64,000 nucleotides of DNA from Marvania coccoides. Taxonomy: Eukaryota; Chlorophyta; Trebouxiophyceae; Chlorellales; Chlorellaceae. A program made the translations under genes and the position numbers. The stretch is taken from the NCBI GenBank assembly GCA_963854735.1, contig OY978099.1, positions 620,001 to 684,000 on the forward strand, read 5' to 3'. The first letter of the stretch is position 1; every line of letters begins with the position of its first letter. This document shows positions 32,954 through 44,176 of this stretch, piece after piece. The notes beneath the pieces were generated by a model that had not been told where the DNA came from, did no database searches, and worked only from the letters and a program-made list of their open reading frames with translations.

Positions 32954-34173
32954 TTACACGATTCCAGCCGGCAGCTGGATCACGCCCGTGCCTTCCGCAA
33001 ACGACTTGACGTAGTAGTAGCAGAAGTCCGCCAGGATGAAGGTCTGCACCACCTCAGAAACCAGCACCATGGCGGGCCAAATCCCGCTTCCTAGCGCCTG
33101 CCACAGGTACTTGTCCCCCTCCAGGATCTGCAGGATCCAGTGCGCGCAGGAGATGAAGCGCGACAGCCCCAGCGCGAAGACATAGTGCGCCGTAAACTTC
33201 TCGACCACCTTGGCGCGGCGCATCATCACCAGCTGCGGCAGCACCGACACGGCCTCCAGGTACACGCAGAATGCCCACAGCACACGCAGCACGAAGTTGT
33301 GCCGCGTGGAGGGGTGCGCGATGAACGCCAGAAGCAGGCAGGGCCCTGCGATGATTAGCGGGTGCAGGTTGTCGAGATCCGACTGGTAAGAGTTGCGGAG
33401 CGGGATGCGCAGGGCGTAGACCACCCCGCCCGTGGCTGCCAGCGTCATGAGGTCCAGCAGCGTGTGGATGTCGTACTCCATCATGAAAGAGCAGAAGAGG
33501 CGCACCAGGAGGAAGACGGCGGTGAGCTCTTGGGTGCGCAGCGACAGGCCTGAAAAGCGTAAAATTGAGGGTGATTAGAGGAGTTTTAGGGAGTGGAGAG
33601 GTAGAAATGATACATAATAGGGTGGGATGGGTTTGAGGTCGTACCTCCGCAGTTTCGCTTGCGCAGGAGCTTGTAGGAGAGGACGCCGATGCCCAGGAAG
33701 TGCACGCACTCAGACATGACGAAGAGCGTGTCGTGGTCCTCGATCACGATGTAGAAGAGGAACAAGGCCTGTAGGGAGAGGTGTGGGAGGGTGAGGGGAG
33801 GAGACGAAGTGGAGGGACACGAACAAAAATGTTCAAAAAAGATCGCACCAAAATGCTTGCTGCAGCGCCAAGGTACATCTTCTCCTTCTGGCTTCTGGCT
33901 TTCAGCCACCTGCAGAGAGTAAAAAAGCAGCCGCCGATTTTGAATTCGCTGTAGGCAACTTGGTGATCGAATCGAATTTTCGCACCTGACAGCAGTCAGC
34001 AGAGGGTCTTTCATCGTCTTGTGTCCTAGCTTGTCGTCTCCTCTATCTGTGGAACTGGCAGGCGGGTTCCAGGTGGGCTGAGGGTTGCCGAACGAGGGAG
34101 GTTGGCTCTGGGTGTGTTGAGCGCTCGTCGGGTAGGCCCCGAACGTGGGCTGGTGAGCGCCCTGCCCGTACAT
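32954..34173 (-). CDS. ER lumen protein-retaining receptor family (ERD2-like, plant long form)
   Basis: Four exons on the minus strand: 34173-33986, 33909-33849, 33768-33645, 33549-32954, giving 322 residues. The core is the seven-helix KDEL-receptor family: FVMSECVHFLGIGVLSYKLL, GLSLRTQELTAVFLLVRLF, FMMEYDIHTLLDLMTLAAT, SVLPQLVMMRRAKVVEKFTAHYVFALGLSR, and a final IWPAMVLVSEVVQTFILADFCYYYVKSF. Compared with classical ERD2 (about 215 residues) it has a 60-residue Gln/Pro/Ser-rich cytosolic N-terminus (MYGQGAHQPTFGAYP), an extra helix (AAASILALFLFYIVIED) and the LDNLHPL spacing of plant ERD2-like proteins. Classical ERD2 retrieves HDEL/KDEL cargo from Golgi to ER. The long plant paralogues are less well understood, so a retrieval role is only likely. 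Confidence 0.9.
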
Positions 34174-35005
34174 TGCGCCGCCCCTAATTCTCGAAAAAAA
34201 TAAATTAATAAATAAAGAGAAACTATCAAAAAAAATGGTTGGCAAGCAATGCAGAAATCTGTACTGCTGATAGAGAAGAGAAGCGCTCAGTCATTATATG
34301 CTGCTGTTAGAGGGGGTAGGGGGCAAGGCATGCACCTCCTGGTTTCCGACTCCCCACGCTGCACGCCTTTGGCAGGCGAGCATGCGGCGGCAGCGGCACT
34401 CTTTCCACCCCAGCATGAAGCCTGGCTACACCCATACCCAGGTCTATGGCGACGATAGCCCATGGGTGCAATAACAAGTTCTCTCTTGCCCAATTATTGT
34501 CATTTTGGGGCATATATTATTTTTAACCTGGTACCAACGCTGCGGCCAACGGCCTCGAACTATGAACACCCCCCCGGAATGCATCGTAATTTCAAGGTAT
34601 GATTAAGTAGGTTGTATGTGGAAATGCTTCATTGCGCAGGGCATTGCCCTCAGTTCACAAAGCACGTCTCGACCGGCAAATTCTGCAATAATTTTTATTA
34701 ATGAGGCGTCTTGGCAGAGCCGAGAGCCCTGATGCATGGGATATTTGATAATGTCGAAATATCAGCTCAATCCCTACCATAAAAGCTCTGCATGCGGACA
34801 GCTTGAAGAAAGTCTTGATTGCTGGGTGGCACAAGCGGGAAAACAGCATTTTGTATGCGCCTTTTATCAATAACGCGTTCCTAGATTTCTGCGCTCCGAA
34901 AAGAAGACACAGCCGCCTTCTCACCAGTTCCCACGCTTAGAAGAGCGATCTTGAGTTTAAATTTTTAAAATATTATATTTTGTGGCTACATACATATAGG
35001 AAAAA
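34174..35005. promoter_or_regulatory. Divergent intergenic region (ERD2-like / ARFRP1)
   Basis: 832 bp between start codons. It includes GC-richer patches (34310-34470, 34540-34580) unlike ordinary spacer here. I could not fit a tRNA, 5S rRNA or spliceosomal snRNA to them. Short ORFs on both strands (65-90 codons) have no recognisable domain. Confidence 0.4.
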
Positions 35006-35775
35006 ATGTTCTCTTTATTCCACGGATGTTACGAGTATATAACCCGGAAAGAGGAGGTGCACATTCTCATCATCGGTCTGGACAAGGCAGGGAAAACTAC
35101 ACTTTTGGAACGGCTAAAAACGCTCTATACGGGGACCTCTGGCTTGGATCCCGCCCACATTCTGCCCACCGTGGGCCTCAACATCGCCCGCTTCGAGGTG
35201 GCCGGCACGCCGCTGGTGTTTTGGGACTTGGGCGGGCAGGCGCCGTTGAGATCGATCTGGGAAAAGTACTTTGCGGAGTCGCACGCGCTGCTCTACGTAG
35301 TGGACGCGGCTGACATGGTTAGAATACAAGAAGCAAAATCCGTCATGGACCGAGCACTAGGTGAGTAAATCTCTTTAGAAAAATATGAACCTGCCGCTCC
35401 TCGTTTTGCACAGCTTTCTAAAGATATTTCGCCCACTTCTTACTTAGTACATGCGCATATATATTAGGGTCTGGCGTCCCTTATTTCATACTTTCAACTA
35501 ATAAGTAATATTTTGTTTTTTCCTTTTTTTCTGCAGGCAGTAGAGATTTGATTGGCGCACCGCTGCTGGTGGTGGCCAACAAGCAGGACTCGGTGGGGGC
35601 GGTGGCAGCGGTGGAGGTCAAGGAGCGACTGGGGCTGGGCAAGTTTGATAGCAGGCCGTGCGATGTGCAGCCATGCAGCGCTCTGAACGGGGATGGATTG
35701 AAGGGGGCGATAGACTGGCTGTTGGAGCGCGTGAAAACGAGCCACAGGACGGATTTGCTGCGCAGAAGGGAGTAA
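35006..35775 (+). CDS. ARFRP1: ARFRP1/Arl3p-type small GTPase
   Basis: Two exons, 35006-35360 and 35537-35775, encode 197 residues. GTPase motifs are G1 GLDKAGKTT (residues 24-32), switch I TVGLNIARFEV, G3 FWDLGGQAPLRSIWEKYF, G4 VVANKQD and G5 CSALNG. The N-terminus MFSLFHGCYEYITRKEE lacks the glycine-2 myristoylation site of ARFs and matches ARFRP1, which is N-acetylated and acts at the trans-Golgi network upstream of ARL1. TSGLDPAHILPTVGLNI and YAESHALLYVVDAAD-like KYFAESHALLYVVD also fit ARFRP1 rather than ARL2 or ARL3. The start codon follows an AT-rich leader. Confidence 0.93.
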
Positions 35776-36517
35776 CAATGGTATATCGATGTAATGACGC
35801 GATTTTCGGATGAATAACAGTGCAAATTGGGAAATGAGACAAAGACAGAAATTTGTCGGTGGGTGAATAAAGAATAAATATGACGTGAATTGGCCATTCA
35901 GCCGGACCCTGCGATTTCCAGGCCTCCGTAGCCGTGTTCACGAAGCCAGGGTGCGCGAAATGAAGTGGGAAAAAAAACAAAGAAATCGAGGGGATGACTG
36001 AAGGGGCGATAAATCGCCCCGATGGAAAAAGTGTGGGCAGAAAATTGGCCAATTCCTGTCGCGGGGTTTGGGGCAGGTGGCGGAGCATGTGATAAGCGAG
36101 GGGATACGCGTTTTCTAGTGGTAATTAGGCTGTTATTATAATTGGCTGCTAGGGTCTGTTTGGCTGAGGCCACAGTCTGTAAGCAATTTGGTTGTTAGAG
36201 TGTTTGTGACGCAGCCAGAGTAGGTAATGAGGATTGTGTGCGTGCGGACGCTCCATCCTTGGGTCTGTATCCATCCTGCGTAGTTGGCAAGTTGTTGGGT
36301 TTTTGTTGTCATTTTATTTGTCAAGTACCCATCGCCAGTGAATCCAAACTCTACGACCGACACTGCTTCTTATCCGGAGGCAATTGATCGGTTGGAAAGG
36401 GGCTGCAATTCAAAGTCAGCAAGTGATTATAGTCCCTTTCTTTACCGACATCATTTTTCAAGGATTTTGAGCTGATGGCCCATTGATCGCACCTGCATTT
36501 AATTTCTGTGATCTGAG
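35776..36517. other. Intergenic region upstream of FKBP19
   Basis: 742 bp between two plus-strand genes. AATAAA signals at about 35867 and 35874 fit the ARFRP1 3' end. Long antisense ORFs across 35500-36170 overlap ARFRP1 codons or are T-rich and are not genes. Confidence 0.5.
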
Positions 36518-37571
36518 ATGTCGGGTGTTGCCATGGAGAGCACGCGCATTCTGCGTTCGCCAGCACCTTTCAGGTAATATAAATGCAGGTCTTGCACAAA
36601 ATAAATGCAAGTTGCTTCTACATTGGATTCATCGACTCGACAATTGATGCAGATCGGTGGCACCTCGCCACAGCCGACAGATTTCGTGTCGTTCCGGACA
36701 TGTTGAGCCATGTGCATTCAGCAGGCAAGTGCTTTCGCAATCCCATTCCTTCGGGCCCAATCCATCACCACTCTACACGTATAACACCAGATATCGCTGT
36801 GTTACCCATCGACACACGCATCAATGCGAACCAGCTCATTTTACTTTTTCCTCTCCGCCAGGCGTGACGCTGCAGCCGCCCTGCTGGCCATCCCAGCCCT
36901 GCTGGCCACCCAACCGGCTGAAGCTGGCGTTAAGGGGTACGAGCCGATGCCTGCGCTGAAGAATAAGGACTACGGCAAGTCCCGCATGACGTACAGCGAT
37001 TATGTGACCACAGACAGCGGGCTGCAATACCAAGATTTGGTGGAAGGTACTGGGCAGGTGCCGCGGGTGGGAGACACCTGCGTAGTGGACTGGTCGGGGG
37101 TGACCATTGGGTACTACGGCAGGCCGTTTGAGGCGAGGAATAAGGCGCGAGGGGGCGCCTTCACCGGCGACGAAAAAGACTTTTTCAGGCGCGTTTTATT
37201 GTTTTAAACATATATTTGTGTTTTATTTGGTAATTTGAGGGGGGCGGGGGGGGGGGGGGGGGGTATTCATTAAATTATGCCTAATATATTACCCCTTTTT
37301 GGCCCCCAATAATTCCGGTGACTGCAGATTCAAGCTGGGCGATGCTGGGGTGCTGCCTGCGTTTAACGAAGCTGTGGCTGGCATGAAAATGGGCGGCATT
37401 CGGAGAATCATCGTGCCAGTGGAGCTGGGCTACCCCAACAACGATTACACCAAAGCATTGCCGGCGCCAGCAAATTTCAGCGGCCGGCGAGCGCTGGATT
37501 TTGTGCTAAAAAACCAGGGCATGATTGACAAGACACTGCTGTTTGACATTGAGCTGCTCAAAGTGCAGTGA
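36518..37571 (+). CDS. FKBP19: Thylakoid-lumen peptidyl-prolyl isomerase FKBP19
   Basis: Four exons: 36518-36573, 36653-36724, 36862-37188, 37328-37571, giving 232 residues. Exons 1-2 encode an Arg/Ser-rich chloroplast transit peptide. Across the exon 2/3 junction lies a twin-arginine lumen signal: SRRDAAAALLAIPALLATQPAEA. The mature protein matches Arabidopsis FKBP19 almost block by block: MTYSDYVTTDSGLQYQDL, VVDWSGVTIGYYGRPFEARN, FFRFKLGDAGVLPAFNEAV, GGIRRIIVPVELGYPNNDY, GRRALDFVLKNQGMIDKTLL. FKBP19 is a lumenal FKBP of uncertain catalytic activity. Introns 2 and 3 begin with GC (GCAAGT and GCGCGT) rather than GT; no GT gives the right phase. Intron 3 also contains a run of about 18 G. Confidence 0.93.
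37240..37263 (+). repeat. Poly-G run inside FKBP19 intron 3
   Basis: A nearly pure G run interrupted by one C lies within intron 37189-37327, the same intron with the weak GC donor. Such a run may form a G-quadruplex in the pre-mRNA. Confidence 0.8.
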
Positions 37572-38199
37572 AAGCGAGCGAGGGAGAAAAACATAGGGAG
37601 CGGACGGGGAGCACCTACTCTGTGCTAGTGTTTCTGTTCATGCTCTTTTTTAGGGAGATTTCGTGGTTAAATTTTTGCTTAATTTATGTCGGTATTACTA
37701 TCCTAAATGTTTGGAGGTTGTATTTTTACTTCATGGAACTGTATTTGCAACGGCATTTAATGATGAACAAAATTGAAGCATATCACAGGGGTTATAAAGG
37801 GAAGAAGATTGAAACGATGGTGATATTTTTAAGATACGATTTGGAGGCTTCCAGCGGAAATTTCTGCTGCAGAGCATAAGCCAGCTGCATTTAAAATTTG
37901 AGACGCTGATTTGTTTTGCAACAGGTAACAAAGGCCCGAGGAAAAGATTCAAAACTTTATTGAGACAGGACGATAAACAGATGCACACTAGCAATATATT
38001 GAAAAGTACAGACCGAGCTTGTCAGACGCAAAAAAAAAATCGAGTGGGCGGGCATTGCAAAGACAAAGGAGAAGGAAGAGATAAGGGAACAAAGGAAAAC
38101 GATAGGAGTGACAGAACGGACAGCTATATGCACTCATTGAAAAACCAAAGAAAACTGAGTGGAAGGGGCGATAAGGGAAGCAGCAGCACTTCAAAATTA

Positions 38200-38230
<31 letters not shown>

Positions 38231-38257
38231 TACTATTGTGAAAATCGTTAATCCGAT
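37572..38257. other. Convergent 3' intergenic region (FKBP19 / HMG-CoA synthase)
   Basis: 686 bp between stop codons. A TTTATTG at 37955 reads CAATAAA on the minus strand and may end the HMG-CoA synthase transcript. A/purine-rich DNA and a TA repeat follow. No gene seen. Confidence 0.5.
38208..38232. repeat. (TA)n microsatellite
   Basis: About 12 TA units directly after a run of about 10 A, 26 bp from the stop codon of the HMG-CoA synthase gene and therefore in its 3' UTR. Confidence 0.9.
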
Positions 38258-39931
38258 TTACGTCACTTTTCGGCAGTACCGCCTGCGGAACTTAGGGTCC
38301 ACCTCTTCCAGGTAGTACGTGCCCGTCTCCAGGTCGTCAAGGCTCGGCATTTCTGGGCGGTACGATGCCACTCCGTACCGCGTTTCAGCCAACGTAATGG
38401 CCTGCTCAAAGTCCTGCGGGGGGCGAGGCACGCGCCGCGCCAACCGCATGGCCAGGTCGCTCATCCCCTGCAGTCGCTCCAGTCCAAACTGGCCCTCCAC
38501 CTTCCGCCCCACCAAGCTGAAGGCAGTGGCTGCCAGCCCGGAGCCATAAGAGAAAATCAGCACTCTCCGTCCCTCTAAATTCGTGCCCGTGGTCTCGATG
38601 AGCTGCGCCACACCCGACCACACCGAGGCCGCGTACATGTTGCCGCAGAGGCGCGCCACGCAGGTGGACGGCCGCACTTTGCGATCGTACTCTTGGAACG
38701 ACTGCGCTACGATCGCTCGCTCCAGCTCTTTAGGCATCTGCGCGGGGGGGAGGGGATGCGGGCCCTCTCCCAGCTGCATGGACACCGCGGGAGGCGGGAT
38801 GGCGGCCGCGCTGCCGTTGCCGTTGCCGTGGGCGGTAACCGCTGCCGAGGCAACCTCCGCCCTCGAGATGTCCAGGTACAGAAGCCGCGAGTGTGCGCGC
38901 TGCACAAGCTTGTTGTAGGGCGCGTGGAACAGCGCGTGGTCGGCGTCCGCCATGCTGAAGGACCGGCCGTGGCGCTGCTGGTGCTTGTGGCAGTAGCGCT
39001 GGTACACCTTGTCCAGTGCTTCCAGGTAGCAGTACACAGACAACGGCCCGTCAACCGTCGGATACAGCCCCGCAGGCTTGTAAAAGTCGTAGGTGTTGGT
39101 CACGTGCGTGGCGGACGCCCCGCGCTCGAATGCCAGCGGCGCATCAGGCCCGATGAGCAGCGCCACCGCCCCGGCGCCTGAGGTCGGCCTGGCGGGCCCG
39201 CGAGCGTACAGAGAGATGTCCGTCATGACCACCACTGCGTACCTCCCGTCCCAGGATCGGCTTTCCACCCAATTCAGCGCGTTTTGCACTGCGGCGGTGC
39301 CGCCGTAGCAGGCGTGGACGCTGTCACACCCCTCCACGTCCGTGGCGCTGGGGTCCTCCTCCTGCAGAACCATCATGAGATGGCTCTTGATGGACTTGCT
39401 GGCGTCGATCTGGCTCTCGGTGCCCACCTCCAGGCGGCCGATGCGGGCGGCGGGGATGGCGTGGCGGTCCATCAGCTGCCGCAGCACCGTCATGGCCATG
39501 GAGACGGCGTCCTCGCGGTCGCCGCAGAACGATAGGCCTTGCTGCAACGTATCGGGGGGTTTTATATGGTGGAATCGGTGAGAAACAGGGCTGAACTCTG
39601 AGATAGATATGGAGGCGGAGTGGCGACTTGTTTTTACAAATGTTTGCTTACCTGGCCGAGACCCACTGTGTACTTGCCAGCGGACGCGCCATCGTGCTTT
39701 TCGAGGTCCTCTTGGCGCACCTGCGGGGAGGGAGCGGATGAAGGGAGTGAGTTCACGTCGCTTTTTTGCGCGATGTCGAGGTTAGATGTAAAAATGTGAG
39801 CCACGGCGGGGAGTGCTGGCGTGTTCGTCGCGCTAATTAAATCGATTACTCACAAATGTGCTTGGAAAATAGACTTCGGCAGCGAGAATGCCCACGTCTC
39901 GCGCTTCATGGTCGCCTGAAGATTGTATCAT
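38258..39931 (-). CDS. HMGS: Hydroxymethylglutaryl-CoA synthase (mevalonate pathway)
   Basis: Three exons on the minus strand: 39931-39854, 39720-39652, 39541-38258, giving 476 residues. The enzyme condenses acetyl-CoA with acetoacetyl-CoA to HMG-CoA in the cytosol. The N-terminus DVGILAAEVYFPSTF and QEDLEKHDGASAGKYTVGLGQ are typical. Catalytic residues are all present: Glu91 in RLEVGTES, nucleophile Cys127 in SVHACYGGTAAVQNALNW, and His255 in LFHAPYNKLVQRA. Further signatures are WDGRYAVVVMTDISLYARGPARPTSGAGAVALLIGP, YDFYKPAGLYPTVDGPLS and the C-terminal YLEEVDPKFRRRYCRK. Length equals that of plant HMGS. Core chlorophytes are reported to lack the cytosolic mevalonate pathway, so its presence is informative about lineage. 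Confidence 0.95.
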
Positions 39932-40432
39932 TATTTCAGCGGGCGAGCTTCCTGAGGCTGCCCCTTGTCCAATTGTCCGTCCCGGCATTGAATATGTGTA
40001 TGAATTTGCAAAATGTCGAAAAAGCGGCGTTTCGAGATCAAATTGAATCGAAATTAAAAATGATGACTAATGAGTCGAGTCCATGGAGCTCGACCTGCTC
40101 CGAAAGGTCCTTCTTTATATAAGGCTTTTGATTTCACTTTCTCTCCGGCAGCACAGCGAGTTGGTTGCCTTGACTGCATGCAAGCAGTGATTATGGGCCT
40201 TTGATTCTTTTCTCTCTGCCATTTCACGGCTTGCCTCCTTCTCCCCTAACCACACACCACAAATAGTTCGTTCCCAAATAAAGAGTAGTCACAAAAATCA
40301 TAAACGAATATTTCACAAAACGTAAATGTAGAATAAGTACTGCAATTATAATAGCAACTCTGTAAAATAGTAACACCACAAGGAAGAAATAACTTGAGCA
40401 GCTCCAATAAATATGTACCAAACATTACGCAC
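39932..40432. other. Intergenic region between nucleotide-sugar transporter and HMG-CoA synthase
   Basis: 501 bp between two minus-strand genes: HMG-CoA synthase promoter on the left, transporter 3' end on the right. No supported ORF. Confidence 0.5.
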
Positions 40433-41570
40433 TTAAATCTTAGTGTCCTTAGTGAGGAGAAGGTCGTCTTCCTTAGCCTCCCCCAGCTCGGCCTCGGCCT
40501 CGGCCCCAAACTTGACCGGTTTTGGTTCAACAAACGAAGCTGCGCTGGACAGCCCCGCCCGCGTCTCCTGCATTTTGATGAACGAGTACATGATGATGCC
40601 TCCCATGGCGATGCAGATGCCCAGCAGCTTCTTGGGCGGCATGGCCTCGCCGAAGAAAATAACACCGCCGGCCACCACGATGGCCGTCTTGATGTGGCCA
40701 ACCACGTTGTAGGTCAAGCTGCTGGTGGCCCCAATCATCAAAAAAGTGCTCAGCGTGACCAGCAGCCCTAGGACGGAGCTTACGAGGATGACTATCACCG
40801 CCGATGGGTGGTAGTCGTACCCCAAAACCGTGTCGGTGCTAGTCCCAGTCCACCCCATGGGCTCCAGAATCAGTACCAACGCGCCCAGCATGGGGGAGGC
40901 TATCGGCACGTACTCATGCAGCAGCTGCGAGCTGTTGAGGCTGAGCTCCTTCTGCTTTTCGCCGGCCCAGATCTGGTACATTGAGGTGGAAAGGATATGC
41001 CCGATGCCCACCAGGATGCCCATGATGCCTTTGGACGCGACTTCGGTGTCTGCGACCATGGCCAGCGCCACGCCCACACACACCACCGCCACTGAGGCTG
41101 TCACACTGGCCGATGACTTTTTGTTGTAAAAAATCCAATCGATGACCAGCACGGCGGGGGCCACCGCGATCTTTGTGATTTGGTAGAACCCTACGGGGTT
41201 CATTTTTAGGTTGATGTTGCTGAGCACGATGTAGGCGACGTAGGACACAGCCAACGGCACAATTTTCATCTTCGGCACCGGCTTGGCCTCGAAAAAGCCG
41301 GCGTTCAGAAACCCTTGCATGCCGAACATGGTGCACAAGGTGTGTAGAAACGTGAGGGCGTAGGGGAAATGGAATCCGAACGTGGAGAAGACTGCAGCAG
41401 AGAGGTTGGAATGTTAGGTTGTGATGGGAGACAGCAGTTGGTTGCAAGCCTTGCTTCCAGCGCTCACCAGCCTTGTTGGCAAACACAATTCCAGTGGATG
41501 ACGCTATGTTGAGCCCGCCATAGATCAACGGGGCCATGCTGGGCGAGATGAACGACTCGAAATTTGTCAT
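40433..41570 (-). CDS. Nucleotide-sugar/triose-phosphate translocator family transporter
   Basis: Two exons on the minus strand, 41570-41468 and 41391-40433, encode 353 residues. About ten helices are present in the SLC35E3/plant UDP-sugar transporter pattern: IYGGLNIASSTGIVFANKAV, FGFHFPYALTFLHTLCTMFG, NLKMNPVGFYQITKIAVAPAVLVIDWIFYNKK, GHILSTSMYQIWAGEKQKEL, STFLMIGATSSLTYNVVGHIKTAIVVAGGVIFFGE and LGICIAMGGIIMYSFIK. YQITKIA with an NKK loop and TYNVVGHIKT are hallmarks of Golgi UDP-Gal/UDP-Rha/UDP-Xyl-type carriers. The exact sugar cannot be read from sequence. The C-terminal tail is acidic and cytosolic. The gene is divergent from the P450 with 356 bp between starts. Confidence 0.9.
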
Positions 41571-41926
41571 CTTGCCGGGTTGTGCTGCAGACGGAGCGCT
41601 GTAATGTATAGATCTAGGGTGTTGAGGGATAGGTCGTCATGCGTATAGATGAAAACAGGCCGATAAAAAGGGTTATTGAATTCGCATCTAAGAATAATAA
41701 GAATAAGACGGTCAAATTTTCAACTTGCGTTTACAGATGCAATAACATGGTCGATATAAATATATATTGCAGTTGTAAAAAACAGATCCATGCAGAAACG
41801 CCAAACGATTTCAACCGAACACTCGCAGTACGCAAGTACACTTTTTCGATTGTGACGCCTCGCTGTGTTCCGGGCCCTGGTTCCTTCATTTTGCAGCATA
41901 CAAATCGGCATTACCTTCTTCACAGC
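41571..41926. promoter_or_regulatory. Divergent intergenic region (nucleotide-sugar transporter / P450)
   Basis: 356 bp between start codons. The plus reading frame stays open upstream to 41639 but its composition is AT-rich and not P450-like, so the ATG at 41927 is taken as start. Confidence 0.5.
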
Positions 41927-43811
41927 ATGGCATGCCTCACGGCGGTGCCCGTTCGCCCCGGCAACCAATCAAGATTTCATCCACCTCCTCCAAGTCAACT
42001 TATCTCGCTCAATACCTTCCCCCCCCGCATCATCACCCACCATCACTCCATCCGACACCGCACCCGCGCTTCTACCGGCCCCCAGCTGCTCGACGGCCTC
42101 GCCTCCGGCCTCACCAAGCTCCAACGCTCGCTGCAATTAACGCCATCCCCACCCGGCTTCCCGCCGGGCCCCCGCGGCGACGTCGCGCTGGACCTCCTCC
42201 GCGACCCGCTGGCCTTTTTGGAAGCGACGCAGGCGCAGCATGGCGACGTCGTCGGCATCACGCTGGGCGGCGAGCAAGCAGTTCTTGTCACAGATCCTGC
42301 CACAGCCAAAGCGGTGCTGGTGGACAACCCCGAAACTTACGTTAAAACTGGTACTGCTTTCTTCCCGGGGTCTAGCCTCGCGGGGAACGGGCTGTTGGTG
42401 TCGGACGGCGAGATCTGGCGGCGGCAGCGCCAGCTGGCTGCTCCCGCGTTTCGGCGTGCGGCAGTGGTGCGGTACGGAGCGGCGATGGTGGATTGTACCG
42501 CGGAGACGCTGATGGGGGGGTCCAGGTGGCGGGCAGGGGCGGTGAGGGACGTTTACGCTGATTTTAACGAGCTGACGCTGCAGATCACGCTGACGGCGCT
42601 TTTTGGCGCGGAAATGGACTCTGGCGCCGCCAAGGAGGTCACGGGTACGTTGATTTTGTTTTTGTTATATAATTAATGAAATACTACTACTCAATTGATA
42701 ACATTGATTAAGAAAAATTAAAACGTCACACGTTATGTTTTTTTTTTATATATACTTAACCGCCACTACCCAAAGCGCAGACTCGATCAGGGAGGCCTTT
42801 GAGTTCTTCTCCCGCCGTGCCGCCACCGCTTTCGCCATTCCCGAGTCCGTGCCCACCCCAGACAACCTCAGATTCACCGCCGCCGTCGCCCGCCTGGACC
42901 GTGCCGTCTACGGCCTCATAGCCCGGCGCAGGGCTGACCTAGAAGGCTCAGCGGCAATTCCACGCGCATTAAATGAAGAAGAAGTAAGCGAGCCTGAAGA
43001 AAAACCCTCCGCTGGCACAGCATCGTCGGCGCAATTTTCCGACCTGCTGACGGCCCTGCTACTGTCGAGGGTGGAGGGCAGCGCCATGGACGACCGCTCG
43101 CTGCGGGACGAGCTCATGACGCTGCTGGTCGCGGGGCAGGAGACCAGCGCCATTCTGCTGGGCTGGACGTGTGCGCTGCTGGCAGGAGCGCCGGCGGCGC
43201 AGCTGAGAGCGGCAGCGGAGGTTTTCGACGTGTTAAAGGGCGCGTCGCCCACGCCGCAAGACGCCCAAGGCTCGCTGCCATTCGTTGAAGCTTGTGTGCT
43301 GGAGGCTCTGCGGGTGAAGCCGCCTGCGTACCTGGTGGGGCGGTGTGCAGCGGCGGCGACGACACTGGCGGGATTTACTATACCAGCCGGCACAACCGTT
43401 CTTGTGAGCCCCTACATCATGCACCGCGACGTGCGGTGGTGGGGAGACGATGCCGCGGCCTTCCGCCCTGAGCGGTGGCTTGATAATTTGAGCGGAAATG
43501 CTAGAACCGTGAATATTAATAGCAGCAGTAGTAGTAATGGGAAGGGGCTGTGGGGTGCGGCTTTGGCGGGGATGGGGCCGAATGGGGCGTACATCCCTTT
43601 CGGCGCGGGGCAGCGCAACTGCATTGGCGCGGGCTTCGCTATGATGGAGGCAGTTTTGGTGATGGCGGCAGTGCTCCAGCGGTTTGAGCTCAAGGCGCTG
43701 AGCAAGCAGCTGCCTGCTGCGGACCCGCGCATCACGCTGCGCCCCACACGCGTCAGACTGCTGCTGCGGGCTCGCAGAATCCCCCCAGCAAGCGTGGAAG
43801 AACAAGTCTAG
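41927..43811 (+). CDS. Plastid-targeted cytochrome P450, CYP97-like
   Basis: Two exons, 41927-42644 and 42781-43811, encode 582 residues. The first about 60 residues are Ser/Pro/Arg-rich and fit a chloroplast transit peptide. P450 landmarks are the proline-rich hinge PPGFPPGPRGDVALDLL, DGEIWRRQRQLAAPAF at helix C, I-helix oxygen-binding AGQETSAILLGW (residues 357-361), K-helix EALR (414-417), FRPERWLD, and the heme loop FGAGQRNCIGAGFA with Cys520 as iron ligand. GKGLIPADGEIWRRRR-like spacing and the plastid leader resemble CYP97 carotene hydroxylases, but a related CYP4-clan enzyme is possible. A Ser/Asn-rich insertion sits just before the heme loop (residues about 477-503). Confidence 0.85.
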
Positions 43812-44176
43812 CAAGGCGCCGCCGCCGCATTTTTTTGCCCCTCTAATGAATACATAAATGAATGGAAATACTGTGAATTGCTTTTTATGTCACGCGTAAT
43901 AAATCATCTGACATAAATACATTGAAAAAAAAGGTTGTCCAAGTTGTCGAAATGGGTACACCGTCATATTTGTAAATGGAAGGGTCAGTCAGGGTCGAGC
44001 AGAAAAAGAAGGGAGTCATGGGGAAATTGGTCATCTACCTACTAAATTCATCAAAAGGTATTATGGAGGGTCACAAACAATTTTCTTTCTTCCTTCTATC
44101 TCAGAAGCAAGAAAGGCGCTCATCGCTAACAAGAAGTAAATAAACGTCTCAGAACGAAATTATAACTGGAAAACAT
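43812..44176. other. Convergent 3' intergenic region (P450 / NDC80)
   Basis: 365 bp between stop codons, AT-rich, with AATAAA near 43899 suited to the P450 transcript. No gene visible. Confidence 0.5.
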
